Notes: a model not told the origin generated them from the letters alone. 15,179 nt of DNA from an uncultured Limosilactobacillus sp. (GCA_944326735.1 CALVFC010000020.1:1-15179), one strand, 5' to 3'. Counted from the first letter of the stretch, positions 5,821 through 14,318 are shown. Translations and numbers: made by a program.

Positions 5821-6255
5821 ATGGCAGAAAATTCAAAAATCATTTTAAGCAGTGAAGATCAGTCATTGGGAACCATCGAATTAGCTCCCCGTGTACTGGA
5901 AATTATCGCTGGGATTGCCGCAAGTGAAATTGATGGTGTTTCCAAGATGTATGGTTCATTAGCCAACAACGTTAGTGAATTGCTGGGCCGTTCTGACCAT
6001 CGTCGGGGAGTTAAGCTGTCAGGAAACAATGATGACTTGACCATCGATGTCGATGTTTACATTAACTACGGTGTTTCCGTACCAACCCTTGCTTCTCAAA
6101 TCCAAGCACGGGTTAAGCAACAGGTGGCCTTGATGACCGACTTAACGGTGGGTGAAGTTAACGTCCACATTAAAGGGATCGTGCCACCAAAGAATGACCA
6201 AACGGTTGACCCTGACAACATGTTTGATGATGACGCAGAAGCGGGTGACAAGTAA
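5821..6255 (+). CDS. Asp23/Gls24 family protein (YqhY type)
   Basis: The 144-residue product has the Asp23 domain throughout residues 8-125, with the signature LGTIELAPRVLEIIAGIAASEIDGV near the start, the YGV strand in the middle and VNVHIKGIVPP near the end. The last 20 residues are acidic. Members are abundant cytoplasmic or membrane-associated proteins linked to cell envelope stress. The YqhY member, encoded beside nusB, has been linked to control of acetyl-CoA carboxylase in Bacillus. The accB-accC genes that precede yqhY in Bacillus are not here. GGAGGG lies 6 bases before the ATG. The stop codon overlaps the nusB start by one base, so the pair forms one transcript. Confidence 0.93.
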   Translation: MAENSKIILSSEDQSLGTIELAPRVLEIIAGIAASEIDGVSKMYGSLANNVSELLGRSDHRRGVKLSGNNDDLTIDVDVYINYGVSVPTLASQIQARVKQQVALMTDLTVGEVNVHIKGIVPPKNDQTVDPDNMFDDDAEAGDK

Positions 6256-6668
6256 TGAGTGAAAATCGTCACCAGATTCGTGAACAGGCTTTTCAAGTTC
6301 TGTTTGCCATGCAATCCAACCCTGATGCCGATCTCGCTGAGGTTTACCAATCATTACCTCACCATGACAAGAAGGCCATTCCTGAATATTTAACCGCGAT
6401 CGTTAATGGGGTTACTGACCACCAGAGTGAACTGGATGATCAAATTTCATCCCTGCTCGCTGACGATTGGGAAATCAGTCGGTTAGCCAAGACCGACTTG
6501 GTAATTTTACGGATTGCCTTATTTGAGATGCAGTATGTCGATGATGTCCCAGCGGTTGTTGCCATTAACGAGGCCTTGGAATTAGCTAAGACCTTTAGTA
6601 ATGACAAGTCCCGTAAGTTTATCAATGGGGCCCTCGGTCACTTTGAACAGCAACACGAAGGCAAATAG
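6255..6668 (+). CDS. nusB: Transcription antitermination factor NusB
   Basis: The 137-residue, all-helical product matches NusB in length and in motifs: the N-terminal Arg-rich RHQIREQAFQVLFAMQ, the central WEISRLAKTDLVILRIALFEM and the C-terminal VAINEALELAKTFSNDKSRKFINGALG (residues 102-128). NusB binds boxA RNA with NusE (S10) to prevent early termination in rRNA operons. It overlaps the upstream Asp23-family stop by one base (TAATG), so translation is coupled. It is followed by a terminator, which separates it from folD. Confidence 0.97.
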   Translation: MSENRHQIREQAFQVLFAMQSNPDADLAEVYQSLPHHDKKAIPEYLTAIVNGVTDHQSELDDQISSLLADDWEISRLAKTDLVILRIALFEMQYVDDVPAVVAINEALELAKTFSNDKSRKFINGALGHFEQQHEGK

Positions 6669-6699
6669 TAATCAAGTATCAACCACGTAAGTAGCCACG

Positions 6700-6744
6700 G
6701 GGCATGATCGCGAAGCATCCACAGCTTCGGTCATGCTCTTTTTT
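6700..6744 (+). terminator. Terminator after nusB
   Basis: GCATGA (6702-6707) pairs with TCATGC (6731-6736) and CGAAGC (6711-6716) with GCTTCG (6724-6729), with a 3-against-1 internal loop and a 7-base apical loop. CTCTTTTTT follows. Confidence 0.85.
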
Positions 6745-6793
6745 AGAACAGTGAGTAAATATTGACCGATCTTAATTGTTATGACTCTTCATA

Positions 6794-6802
6794 TGGTAAA
6801 AT
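6794..6802 (+). promoter_or_regulatory. Extended -10 promoter of the folD-recN operon
   Basis: TGGTAAAAT gives an extended -10 (TG at 6794-6795, TAAAAT at 6797-6802) between the nusB terminator and the folD ribosome binding site. A TTGTTA at 6776 is too close for a normal -35. No other promoter is evident down to recN. Confidence 0.5.
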
Positions 6803-6846
6803 ATTGATGATAAAAAAGCTCAAAAATGAAAGGGAGGAGATCACAG

Positions 6847-7704
6847 ATGGCGCAGTTATTAGACGGCCGTTCATTAGCGAAGGTGGTTAACGCCGAAACT
6901 AAACAACGGGTTGCAGCGCTCAATGATCGCCACATTACGCCGGGCATCGCCGTGATTATGGTTGGTGATGATCCCGCAAGCATGATCTATACACGGAATA
7001 AGGAAAAGAAGGCCCGTCAGTTAGGGATTAAGTCCGTCCTCAAGCACTACCCAATTGATATCGACCAGGCATCCTTAATCAATGAAATTGCCGTCTTGAA
7101 CAATGATGACTCCATTGACGGTATTATGATTCAGAAGCCGTTGCCCAAGCAGCTGGACGAAACGGCATTGATTGATGCCATTGATCCCGCCAAGGACGCT
7201 GATGGTTTTCATCCCCTCAACGTCGGTAAGTTATTCGACAACCAAGATGGGCACTACCCAGTTTCTTGTACGCCGCGGGGCATCATGCGTATTTTGCGCC
7301 ATTACCAGGTTCCACTAAGCGGGGCTCGGGCAGTTGTCATCGGCCGGTCCATTCTGGTGGGTAAGCCAATCGCCGCCCTGCTGACGAACGCGGACGCGAC
7401 GGTGACCCTGACTAACCGCCACACGAAGGACCTCAAGAAATTAACGCGTGAGGCGGATATCCTGATTGTCGCTGCCGGTATTACCCACCTGATTCACCAG
7501 GCAGATGTTAAGGCCGGGGCAACCGTCATCGATGTGGGAATGCACCGCTTGGATAATGGCAAATTGACTGGGGATGTCGACTTTGACGATGTCGAACCCG
7601 TCGCGGGCCACATTACCCCAGTTCCTGGTGGCGTCGGTCCCATGACCATCGCCAGTTTAATGGCCCAGACAGTTGATTTAGCAGAGTGGAGACGCAATGG
7701 ATAG
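6847..7704 (+). CDS. folD: Bifunctional methylenetetrahydrofolate dehydrogenase/cyclohydrolase
   Basis: The 285-residue enzyme interconverts 5,10-methylene-, methenyl- and 10-formyl-tetrahydrofolate with NADP, feeding purine, thymidylate and formyl-methionine synthesis. The catalytic Tyr48 and Lys52 ([14 protein letters not shown]), the Gln96-Lys-Pro98 loop, Asp119 ([10 protein letters not shown]), the dinucleotide-binding GRSILVGKP (166-174) and the C-terminal [10 protein letters not shown] (258-267) are all present. The start was set at 6847, not the ATG at 6826, because the GGAGGAG ribosome binding site lies between them and MAQLLDGR is the usual N-terminus. It is first in a tightly packed operon and overlaps xseA by 8 bases. 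Confidence 0.97.
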   Translation: MAQLLDGRSLAKVVNAETKQRVAALNDRHITPGIAVIMVGDDPASMIYTRNKEKKARQLGIKSVLKHYPIDIDQASLINEIAVLNNDDSIDGIMIQKPLPKQLDETALIDAIDPAKDADGFHPLNVGKLFDNQDGHYPVSCTPRGIMRILRHYQVPLSGARAVVIGRSILVGKPIAALLTNADATVTLTNRHTKDLKKLTREADILIVAAGITHLIHQADVKAGATVIDVGMHRLDNGKLTGDVDFDDVEPVAGHITPVPGGVGPMTIASLMAQTVDLAEWRRNG

Positions 7705-9037
7705 AAGTCAATATCTAACAGTTAGCGAATTAACAAGCTATTTAAAACAAAAGTTTGACCGTGACCCATACTTGAAGACGGTCTACCTGACAGGGGAATT
7801 GTCGAACTTCCGCCTCCGTCAGCGGCACCAGTACTTCAGTATTAAGGATGAAAATGCGGTGATCGATGCCGTCATGTTCGAACGGCAATTCCGACAAGTT
7901 AAGTTTCGTCCGGAGACGGGGATGAAGATCCTGGTCGTTGGGCACGTCAGCCTGTATGAAAAATCGGGTCGTTACCAGATTTACGTTGAACGGATGGAAC
8001 CGGACGGGATCGGGGCTCTCTATGTGAAGTTCGAGCAACTGAAGAAGAAGCTGCAAGCAGAGGGGCTTTTCAATCGGCCAGCATTACCGATTCCCCAATT
8101 TCCGAAGCGGATTGCGGTCGTGACGAGTCTTGACGGGGCGGTCATCCGTGATATTAATACCACGGTTCGTCGTCGTTACCCCATCGCCCAGGTAGTCCTG
8201 TTCCCGACCGTTGTCCAGGGTGATAAGGCAGCCGCTGATATTAGTCGCCAGATCAAGCGGGCAAACGAATTTGGTAACTTTGATACGCTGATTATCGGTC
8301 GTGGTGGGGGCTCGTTGGAAGATCTCTGGCCATTTAACGAGGAAGTCGTGGCCAGCGCCATTGATGCCAGTATCATTCCGGTGATCTCATCAGTTGGTCA
8401 CGAAACTGATACCACCATTGCGGACCTCGTTGCCGACCAGCGGGCAGCCACACCAACCGCGGCGGCTGAGTTAGCTACCCCTGTCCGGTTATCTGACCTC
8501 TTATTGACCTTACAGGAAGACCAGACCCGGTTAAACAACACGATGCGCAACCAAATCGACTTTGCACGAAAGCAGTTAGCTAAGCAGTTGCAAAGCTACA
8601 TTTTCCAACAGCCTAGTCGCTTATATGAAAACTATGCTCAGAAGTTGGACCAACTCCAACAGAGTCTGAGTCAAAGTGCGGTGAATATGCTGAAGGATAA
8701 CCGGAGCCAGCTGCAAGAACTGACCAGCCGGCTCCGCTTGCATACCCCACAACACCAGTTAGAACAAGACTTACAAACCGTCGATCAACAGACCCAGCGG
8801 CTTAATCAGGCAATTAGTAACCAGGTAACGAATTCCCGGCAACGGGTCCAAAATCTAATTGCCCAGCTTGATTCCCTGAGTCCCTTGAAAATTATGAGCC
8901 GTGGTTATACCTACGTAACTCATCGCCGGTCAGTTGTGAAGTCCGTTCACCAAATTGATAGCGGTCAACAGGTGACCCTGCACTTTGCCGATGGGACCGC
9001 CGCTGCGAAGATTTTGCATAAGAAGGAGCAATCATAA
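7697..9037 (+). CDS. xseA: Exodeoxyribonuclease VII large subunit
   Basis: The 446-residue protein is the catalytic subunit of ExoVII, which degrades single-stranded DNA from both ends into short oligonucleotides. It has an N-terminal OB-fold domain (about 1-105, starting [15 protein letters not shown]), a catalytic domain with [16 protein letters not shown] (201-216) and SSVGHETD (231-238) plus [13 protein letters not shown], a long Gln-rich coiled coil (about 265-410) that binds XseB, and a C-terminal [13 protein letters not shown] segment. The start overlaps the end of folD by 8 bases, and its stop overlaps the xseB start by one base, so translation is coupled both ways. Length and motifs are normal. 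Confidence 0.98.
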   Translation: MDRSQYLTVSELTSYLKQKFDRDPYLKTVYLTGELSNFRLRQRHQYFSIKDENAVIDAVMFERQFRQVKFRPETGMKILVVGHVSLYEKSGRYQIYVERMEPDGIGALYVKFEQLKKKLQAEGLFNRPALPIPQFPKRIAVVTSLDGAVIRDINTTVRRRYPIAQVVLFPTVVQGDKAAADISRQIKRANEFGNFDTLIIGRGGGSLEDLWPFNEEVVASAIDASIIPVISSVGHETDTTIADLVADQRAATPTAAAELATPVRLSDLLLTLQEDQTRLNNTMRNQIDFARKQLAKQLQSYIFQQPSRLYENYAQKLDQLQQSLSQSAVNMLKDNRSQLQELTSRLRLHTPQHQLEQDLQTVDQQTQRLNQAISNQVTNSRQRVQNLIAQLDSLSPLKIMSRGYTYVTHRRSVVKSVHQIDSGQQVTLHFADGTAAAKILHKKEQS

Positions 9038-9333
9038 TGGCAGAAGAAAAGACGCCGACATTTGAAGAACAACTCAACCAGCTACAGCAAATTGTTGCCC
9101 ACCTGGAACAAGGCAATGTGCCACTAGAAGAGGCCTTAAAACAGTATCAAGAAGGTATTAAGCTGTCGCGGAGCCTCCAGAAGAAGTTGACTTCCGCCGA
9201 GAAGACGCTGGGAACTTTGATTGACGACCAGGGAAATGAACAACAGTATGAGAAGACCACTGATGACCCAAGCAACAACGGTGGTGGCAACCGCGGCTGC
9301 GGTTCCGACCAGGATCCGTTGGAGGAACAATAA
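9037..9333 (+). CDS. xseB: Exodeoxyribonuclease VII small subunit
   Basis: The 98-residue product has the XseB helical hairpin at residues 7-62 (FEEQLNQLQQIVAHLEQG, then VPLEEALKQYQEGIKLS). It coats the XseA coiled coil, in several copies per large subunit. The family is usually about 75-80 residues. The extra tail here (about 72-98) is rich in Gly, Asn and Asp and looks disordered. Its start overlaps the xseA stop by one base, and AAGGAG precedes it. The ispA ribosome binding site (GGAGGA) lies inside its last codons. Confidence 0.96.
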   Translation: MAEEKTPTFEEQLNQLQQIVAHLEQGNVPLEEALKQYQEGIKLSRSLQKKLTSAEKTLGTLIDDQGNEQQYEKTTDDPSNNGGGNRGCGSDQDPLEEQ

Positions 9334-9335
9334 TC

Positions 9336-10211
9336 ATGGTTGATTCAGTCGCTGATCTGAAAACAAAAATTGATGCTTACTTAGCACAAAATATCCAAAC
9401 TGACATTGATCAGGATACCCTTGATCAAGCAATGGCTTATTCTCTGATGGCCGGGGGCAAACGGTTACGCCCTGCATTAACGTTAGCAACCGTTGAAACC
9501 CTGGGTGGCAGCTTGAATGATGATGTGATGAAGGCTGCTACAGCGGTGGAATTACTGCATACTTATTCACTGATCCATGATGACTTGCCAGCAATGGATA
9601 ATGATGACTTACGGCGGGGGAATCCCACGAACCACAAGAAGTTTGGTGCGGGCATGGCAACCCTGGCGGGGGATGGTTTATTAACCCTGGCCTTTGAATG
9701 GTTGACGGAAAATAACCTGCCCGCAACCACCCAAGCTGCGTTGACCTTAGCCTTATCAAAGGCGGCGGGTCCTGCTGGAATGGTCGCTGGTCAAGCTCGC
9801 GACATTGAGGGCGAGCACCAACACTTGACGCTCGACCAGCTGCGTTACCTGCACCGGCAAAAGACGGGGGCAATGTTGCGTTACGCTGTCCTAGCAGGTG
9901 GGATCATTACTAACCAACCGGCTGCCACCCGTCAGCTCTTGGCTGATTTTGGGGCGGCTTTTGGTCTGGCTTTCCAGATCTATGACGACCTCATGGATGT
10001 CCTGGGAACCACTGCACAAATGGGTAAACGGGTTCACAAGGATGCCGGTGAGCATAAGAATACCTATCCTGGCTTACTTGGTGTTGACGGGGCCGAAGAG
10101 CAATTGCATTTGTCTATCAAGAAGGCCCGCCACCTTGTTGACCAGCTTAATCAGCAGACGGGTCATGACTTTGCAATCTTCAATGAATTTTTGGCCTACT
10201 TTAAACTTTAA
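9336..10211 (+). CDS. ispA: Farnesyl diphosphate synthase (polyprenyl synthetase)
   Basis: The 291-residue enzyme condenses isopentenyl diphosphate with dimethylallyl and geranyl diphosphate to form C15 farnesyl diphosphate, the primer for the undecaprenyl lipid carrier of cell wall synthesis. Both aspartate-rich motifs are present: DDLPAMD with Arg93-Arg94 (82-94), and DDLMD (217-221), together with GGKRLRP (40-46). The two-residue insertion in the first motif and the aromatic Tyr77 five residues before it point to a bacterial-type C15 product. Bacillus has dxs after this gene. Here the rRNA methylase gene follows after 12 bases, fitting a lactobacillus that makes isopentenyl diphosphate through mevalonate. 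Confidence 0.96.
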   Translation: MVDSVADLKTKIDAYLAQNIQTDIDQDTLDQAMAYSLMAGGKRLRPALTLATVETLGGSLNDDVMKAATAVELLHTYSLIHDDLPAMDNDDLRRGNPTNHKKFGAGMATLAGDGLLTLAFEWLTENNLPATTQAALTLALSKAAGPAGMVAGQARDIEGEHQHLTLDQLRYLHRQKTGAMLRYAVLAGGIITNQPAATRQLLADFGAAFGLAFQIYDDLMDVLGTTAQMGKRVHKDAGEHKNTYPGLLGVDGAEEQLHLSIKKARHLVDQLNQQTGHDFAIFNEFLAYFKL

Positions 10212-10223
10212 GGAGGGGTGGCA

Positions 10224-10988
10224 ATGGAAAAACAACGTGTTGATATTTTGCTTGTAAAACAGGGACTTTTTGACTCTCGTGAACAGGCAAAGCGAGCTGT
10301 TATGGCGGGGGAAATCCTGGGTAAGAACAACGAACGGTTGGACAAGCCCGGTGAGAAGATTCCCGTTACCACTACTCTTCATATGAAGGGCCACAAGATG
10401 CCATACGTTAGTCGTGGGGGCCTGAAGCTGGCTAAAGCATTAAAGGTCTTCCACATTGATGTTTCCGGGAAGACTGTGCTCGATATTGGTTCCTCCACCG
10501 GGGGCTTTACAGACGTGATGCTCCAAAATGGGGCTAAGCTTAGTTATGCTCTGGACGTGGGGACCAACCAATTAGTTTGGCAACTACGTGAGGACCCGCG
10601 GGTGGTCGTCATGGAACAGACCAACTTCCGGTACAGCAAGCTCGCTGACTTCACCCATGGTCAGCCCGAGTTCGCCTCAATTGATGTCTCCTTCATTTCC
10701 TTAAAGATGATTTTGCCACCATTGGCCGGAATTTTGATCCCTGGTGGTGAAGTGGTGGCCCTCATTAAACCGCAGTTTGAAGCCGGTCGGGAACACGTCG
10801 GCAAGCATGGTATTATCAAGGATCATGCTGTCCACCGGGCTGTTCTGGAAAACGTCCTGTCGTTTGCCCGGGAAGACCACTTCGACGTGTTGGGCTTAGA
10901 TTACTCACCGATTAAGGGTGGCCAGGGGAACATTGAATTCTTGGTCCACTTGCGGCTCAGCGATACCACGGGCACATGCCGATGCTGA
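10224..10988 (+). CDS. TlyA/YqxC family rRNA 2'-O-methyltransferase
   Basis: The 254-residue protein has an N-terminal S4 RNA-binding domain (2-60, KQRVDILLVKQGLFDSREQAK) and an FtsJ-like methyltransferase domain with the S-adenosylmethionine loop VLDIGSSTGGF (85-95), ASIDVSF (151-157) and IKPQFEAGRE (181-190). Lys68, Asp154 and Lys182 are likely catalytic residues. Relatives methylate ribose in 16S and 23S rRNA and are often misnamed hemolysin A. AGGAGG (10211-10216) fits the ATG at 10224 better than the GTG at 10218. It is between ispA and argR, the yqxC position in Bacillus. The C-terminus ends with an unusual SDTTGTCRC tail. Confidence 0.93.
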   Translation: MEKQRVDILLVKQGLFDSREQAKRAVMAGEILGKNNERLDKPGEKIPVTTTLHMKGHKMPYVSRGGLKLAKALKVFHIDVSGKTVLDIGSSTGGFTDVMLQNGAKLSYALDVGTNQLVWQLREDPRVVVMEQTNFRYSKLADFTHGQPEFASIDVSFISLKMILPPLAGILIPGGEVVALIKPQFEAGREHVGKHGIIKDHAVHRAVLENVLSFAREDHFDVLGLDYSPIKGGQGNIEFLVHLRLSDTTGTCRC

Positions 10989-11015
10989 TCTGAACAAAGC
11001 AAAGGATTGATAGAA

Positions 11016-11471
11016 ATGCGGAAAGCGGATCGACAAGACTTAATTCGTCGAATTATCATTAACGAAAAGATCAGTCGCCAGGATGACCTGGTGGCGGCCT
11101 TGCAGCGCCATAATGTTGCTTCTACCCAGGCAACCATTTCGCGGGATATTAAGGAACTGCACCTGGTGAAGGTTCCTGCCAATGATGGTGGGTACCGCTA
11201 TGCCCTCCCTAGTCAGCGTCAACTGGATACCCAGGGGCGGCTGGCTGTTGAACTTAGCAATAACCTGGTTAAATTGAAGCGGCATGCGGAATTCCTTTCC
11301 ATGACGATGCGTCCGGGGAACGGACCGATGATGGCTGACCTGATGCGGTCCATTGCCGAATCGCAAATTTTCACTGCCGTCGGTGATGATTCGACAGTCC
11401 TCGTGGTTTGTTATTCAGATAGTGCGGCAGAAAAAGTGGAGGAACAACTTCACCTATTAATGAACCAGTAA
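11016..11471 (+). CDS. argR: Arginine repressor ArgR/AhrC family
   Basis: The 151-residue product has a winged-helix DNA-binding domain (1-65, with STQATISRDIKELHLVKV at 36-53) and a C-terminal oligomerisation and arginine-binding domain with GDD at 123-125. The family forms hexamers that bind ARG boxes and control arginine synthesis or deiminase genes. The usual GTIAGDDT motif reads FTAVGDDST and the usual Asp after the PGNA-type motif is not obvious, so ligand response may be weak or altered. AAAGGA (11001-11006) fits ATG 11016 rather than TTG 11007. No arginine genes lie nearby. Its position before recN is the standard ahrC-recN pair. Confidence 0.94.
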   Translation: MRKADRQDLIRRIIINEKISRQDDLVAALQRHNVASTQATISRDIKELHLVKVPANDGGYRYALPSQRQLDTQGRLAVELSNNLVKLKRHAEFLSMTMRPGNGPMMADLMRSIAESQIFTAVGDDSTVLVVCYSDSAAEKVEEQLHLLMNQ

Positions 11472-11480
11472 GGTGACGAG

Positions 11481-13160
11481 ATGTTACAAGAATTAACAAT
11501 TGACAACTTAGCGATTATCAAACACCTGACGCTGGACTTTGCCAGTAAAATGACTGTCTTGACGGGGGAAACCGGAGCTGGTAAGTCGATTATTATCGAC
11601 GCCGTGAGTCTACTGACCGGTGGCCGGGGTTCACAGGAATTTATCCGGCGGGGCGCCGATAAGCTTTCACTCCAGGGACAGTTTACTTTGCCCAAGGATC
11701 CCGTTTACCTAGATTTGTTGGACCAGCTGGGAATTGACTACCAAGACCAAACCCTGATCATTGCCCGGGATATTTACCGGGGCGGTCGAAACATTATCCG
11801 GGTGAACGGTCACCTCATCAATACGGGAATGCTGAAGAAAATTGGTGCTGGTCTCGTCGATATCCAAGGGCAAAATGAGCACCAGCGGCTGATGCAGCCG
11901 GAGAGCCACTTGGGGATGTTAGACCAGTATGCTGCCAAGCAGGTGCAACCCTTGCTGGCGGATTACCAGCAGCATTATCAGGACTATGTTCAATTAAAAG
12001 CGGCTGTCAATAAGAAGCAGCAGAACGAACAGCAGTGGGCCCAGCGCTTGGATATGCTGAAGTATCAGGTAAAGGAAATTGAAGATGCCCACTTGCAGCC
12101 GCATGAAGAAGAATCACTGACGGCTGAACGAGACCGGCTGGAACACTTCCAGCAAATCAATAACGCCCTGCAACTCGCCGTGACGACCTTCAATGAAGGG
12201 GAACCAACGCCAGTGCTAGACCAAGTAGCGACGGTGATGAACGCTATCAATGAGATTGCTGAATTTGACGATGCTTATGACGCCTTGAGCAAGTCGCTCA
12301 ATGATGCTTACTATGCCTTGCAAGACGTTGCTAATGAGGCTAGTCAGCAACTAGACTTGCTTGAGTTTGATGACCAGCGGTTGGCCCAGATTGACCAACG
12401 ATTGACCCTGATTGGCGACCTGGAACATAAGTATGGTGATACGGTCGATGATGTATTGACCTACTATCAGAAGATCAAAAAGGAATTGACCACGATGACC
12501 GCGGCGGCGGATAACGATAGTGACCTTGAACAACGTCTCCAGCAGTCAGAGCAGCAATTAACCAAACTGGGCAGTAAGCTGAGCCAGGCCCGTCAGGCAG
12601 CGGCCCACCAACTGACCAAGGCCGTCCACCAGCAACTGAAAGAATTGTACATGGCTAAGGCAGACTTCGAAGTTCACTTTGCTGCTGGCCATGAACAATT
12701 TACGCCCACGGGAATTGACCAGGTTGAGTTCTATATTCAAACGAACCCTGGTGAGACCATGGGGCCCCTCGCTAAGATTGCCTCTGGTGGTGAACTGTCA
12801 CGGGTGATGTTGGCATTGAAGACGATCTTTGCCCAGAATGATGGTGTTACTAGTATCATCTTTGATGAAGTCGACACCGGAGTTTCTGGACGGGTTGCCC
12901 AAGCGATCGCTGACAAGATTAAGGTGATTGCCCAACACTCCCAAGTGCTTTGTATCAGTCATTTGCCACAGGTGGCCGCGGTTGCCCAACACCACTTCTT
13001 AATTAAGAAGAGTGTTCATGACCAGCGGACCACGACTAGTGTAACGGTCCTGAACAAGCAGCAACGGGTTGATGAACTGGCCCGGATGCTCTCGGGTGAA
13101 AAGATTACCCAATTGACCCGTGAACATGCCTCCGAACTTCTGCGGATGGCGCAACAATAA
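11481..13160 (+). CDS. recN: DNA repair protein RecN
   Basis: The 559-residue SMC-like ATPase acts early at double-strand breaks, bridging DNA ends and helping RecA. The Walker A GETGAGKSIIID (29-40), a Gln-rich coiled coil (about 150-380), the signature ASGGELSRVMLALK (434-447) and Walker B SIIFDEVDTGVSG (458-470) are all visible, with the switch His in ISHLPQVAA. The length is normal. The ribosome binding site overlaps the argR stop codon region (AAGGTGA). It is last in the folD operon and is followed by a hairpin. No LexA box is visible directly before it, so any SOS control would act elsewhere. Confidence 0.98.
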   Translation: MLQELTIDNLAIIKHLTLDFASKMTVLTGETGAGKSIIIDAVSLLTGGRGSQEFIRRGADKLSLQGQFTLPKDPVYLDLLDQLGIDYQDQTLIIARDIYRGGRNIIRVNGHLINTGMLKKIGAGLVDIQGQNEHQRLMQPESHLGMLDQYAAKQVQPLLADYQQHYQDYVQLKAAVNKKQQNEQQWAQRLDMLKYQVKEIEDAHLQPHEEESLTAERDRLEHFQQINNALQLAVTTFNEGEPTPVLDQVATVMNAINEIAEFDDAYDALSKSLNDAYYALQDVANEASQQLDLLEFDDQRLAQIDQRLTLIGDLEHKYGDTVDDVLTYYQKIKKELTTMTAAADNDSDLEQRLQQSEQQLTKLGSKLSQARQAAAHQLTKAVHQQLKELYMAKADFEVHFAAGHEQFTPTGIDQVEFYIQTNPGETMGPLAKIASGGELSRVMLALKTIFAQNDGVTSIIFDEVDTGVSGRVAQAIADKIKVIAQHSQVLCISHLPQVAAVAQHHFLIKKSVHDQRTTTSVTVLNKQQRVDELARMLSGEKITQLTREHASELLRMAQQ

Positions 13161-13167
13161 TAAAATA

Positions 13168-13203
13168 AAGCTCCTAGCAATCTGTTGAAATTACTAGGAG
13201 CTT
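13168..13203. terminator. Bidirectional terminator between recN and the minus-strand SOS gene
   Basis: Arms 13168-13181 and 13190-13203 pair over 14 bp with one mismatch. The minus-strand 3' side is T-rich (CTTTATTTTATTA). The plus-strand side has only TTAATTATT, so termination is probably better for the minus-strand gene ending at 13222. Confidence 0.75.
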
Positions 13204-13221
13204 AATTATTGGAATATAAAA

Positions 13222-13548
13222 TTATAAGCTAGCGATGTAGTTGATTTGGGTGAACCGCACGACGTAACTAAGGTTGTGGTTTTGAAATAGGAAGCGGTCG
13301 TTGGCGATCTTCTTGACGGTTGCATGAACATCAACCCGGTGGCCATCACCATTCACGGGCAATAACTGAGCAAAAACCTGTCGGCCGTCATCAATGGCCC
13401 GCTGAATAAACATTTGTCGTTGCTGAACTGGTTGTTGGTTGAGCAGGGCGGGTTCTAGAGGAGCCTGGGGTGCCTGGTCAAACAATTTGCGCAGGCGTCC
13501 ACTGATTTTCTGAGGAGCGTCTCTAAAAATAGTTTGTTCAATTTGCAT
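13222..13548 (-). CDS. LexA-regulated small protein, possibly distant YolD-like
   Basis: The 108-residue product is not firmly recognised. The C-terminal half (50-107: a helix RQMFIQRAIDDGRQVFA, then strands around GDGHRVDVHATVKKI, DRFLFQNH and YVVRFTQINYI) has the pattern of a small SH3-like beta barrel, as in YolD-like proteins, which are often encoded beside Y-family DNA polymerases and induced by DNA damage. The usual YolD N-terminal RGMIKW motif is missing, and no polymerase gene is adjacent. The ribosome binding site is GGAG, 4 bases before the start. The promoter, with perfect TATAAT, carries two LexA boxes, so SOS induction is very likely. It faces recN tail to tail and gmk head to head. 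The function is unknown. Confidence 0.85.
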   Translation of the reverse strand: MQIEQTIFRDAPQKISGRLRKLFDQAPQAPLEPALLNQQPVQQRQMFIQRAIDDGRQVFAQLLPVNGDGHRVDVHATVKKIANDRFLFQNHNLSYVVRFTQINYIASL

Positions 13549-13561
13549 CTTTCTCCATCTC

Positions 13562-13575
13562 CGAACATTTGTTTG
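13562..13575. promoter_or_regulatory. LexA (SOS) box downstream of the -10
   Basis: CGAACATTTGTTTG has the Gram-positive LexA half-sites CGAAC and GTTTG around four bases. It lies between the -10 and the start codon of the minus-strand small gene, in the early transcribed region, where bound repressor would block elongation or promoter escape. Confidence 0.75.
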
Positions 13576-13582
13576 TGTTTAC

Positions 13583-13611
13583 ATTATACGAACGAATGTT
13601 CTAAAATGCAA
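13583..13611 (-). promoter_or_regulatory. Promoter of the LexA-regulated small gene
   Basis: On the minus strand, TTGCAT (13606-13611) and a perfect TATAAT (13583-13588) are separated by 17 bases. The spacer is almost entirely occupied by a LexA box. Transcription should start near 13576, giving a leader of about 28 bases. Confidence 0.85.
13589..13602. promoter_or_regulatory. LexA (SOS) box in the promoter spacer
   Basis: CGAACGAATGTTCT differs from the consensus CGAACRNRYGTTYC only at its last base. It lies directly between the -35 and -10 of the minus-strand gene. Its centre is 27 bp from that of the second box, so two LexA dimers could bind together. Confidence 0.85.
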
Positions 13612-13697
13612 GCACTATTTTTTCACGCGGGGAAGTTGATTTCGTAGGCCTTTTAGTGCATTATAGTAATAATACGTTAAAGATGAGGAGTATTAAC

Positions 13698-14318
13698 ATG
13701 GCAAAACGAGGAATGTTAATTGTACTTTCGGGACCTTCTGGTGTTGGTAAGGGTACTGTTCGTAAGGCAATCTTTGATTCCAATGATAATGATTTTCAAT
13801 ATTCAATTTCGATGACCACGCGGAAGCCCCGTCCAGGTGAAAAGAATGGGGTCGACTACTACTTTGTCTCGAAGGAAGAATTCGAACATGAAATCCAAAC
13901 CGGGGGCATGCTCGAATATGCCAAGTATGTTGACAATTATTATGGAACGCCATTAAAATATGTTAATGAAACCTTGAATTCAGGAAAGGATGTTTTCCTG
14001 GAAATCGAAGTTAACGGTGCGATGCAAGTTCGTTCCAAGTGTCCAGATGGCGTCTTCATTTTCTTGACACCACCTGACTTGGATGAATTAAAGCAACGTC
14101 TCATTCACCGGGGAACTGATAGTATGGACGTCATCAATAAGCGGATCCGGAAAGCCTTTGATGAAATTCGGATGATGCAAAACTACGACTATGCTGTTGT
14201 AAACGATGAAGTTCCACGGGCAGTTGCTAAGATTAAGGATATTATTCGGACTGAACGGTTACGGGTTAACCGGGTAATGCCTCGTTATCTTGAAATGTTA
14301 GGAGACTCAGAAAAATGA
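13698..14318 (+). CDS. gmk: Guanylate kinase
   Basis: The 206-residue enzyme phosphorylates GMP to GDP with ATP, in guanine nucleotide salvage and synthesis. It has the P-loop GPSGVGKGT (12-20), the GMP-binding region [19 protein letters not shown], the [13 protein letters not shown] strand and the lid region with RLIHRGTD. The ATG at 13698 was chosen because GAGGAG (13685-13690) precedes it and [15 protein letters not shown] is the usual start; the in-frame ATG at 13656 has no binding site. The last 4 bases overlap rpoZ (ATGA), so translation is coupled. The gene lies head to head with the LexA-regulated gene across a 149-base gap. Confidence 0.97.
   Translation: MAKRGMLIVLSGPSGVGKGTVRKAIFDSNDNDFQYSISMTTRKPRPGEKNGVDYYFVSKEEFEHEIQTGGMLEYAKYVDNYYGTPLKYVNETLNSGKDVFLEIEVNGAMQVRSKCPDGVFIFLTPPDLDELKQRLIHRGTDSMDVINKRIRKAFDEIRMMQNYDYAVVNDEVPRAVAKIKDIIRTERLRVNRVMPRYLEMLGDSEK

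Noticed and set aside
9538..9873. Long open frame antisense to ispA, and a similar one at 7742-8056 antisense to xseA
   Set aside because: Both lie opposite clear housekeeping genes, have no binding site or promoter, and their proteins lack recognisable features.
13656..13697. Upstream in-frame ATG for gmk adding 14 residues
   Set aside because: No binding site precedes it, and GAGGAG is correctly placed for ATG 13698, which gives the usual Gmk N-terminus.
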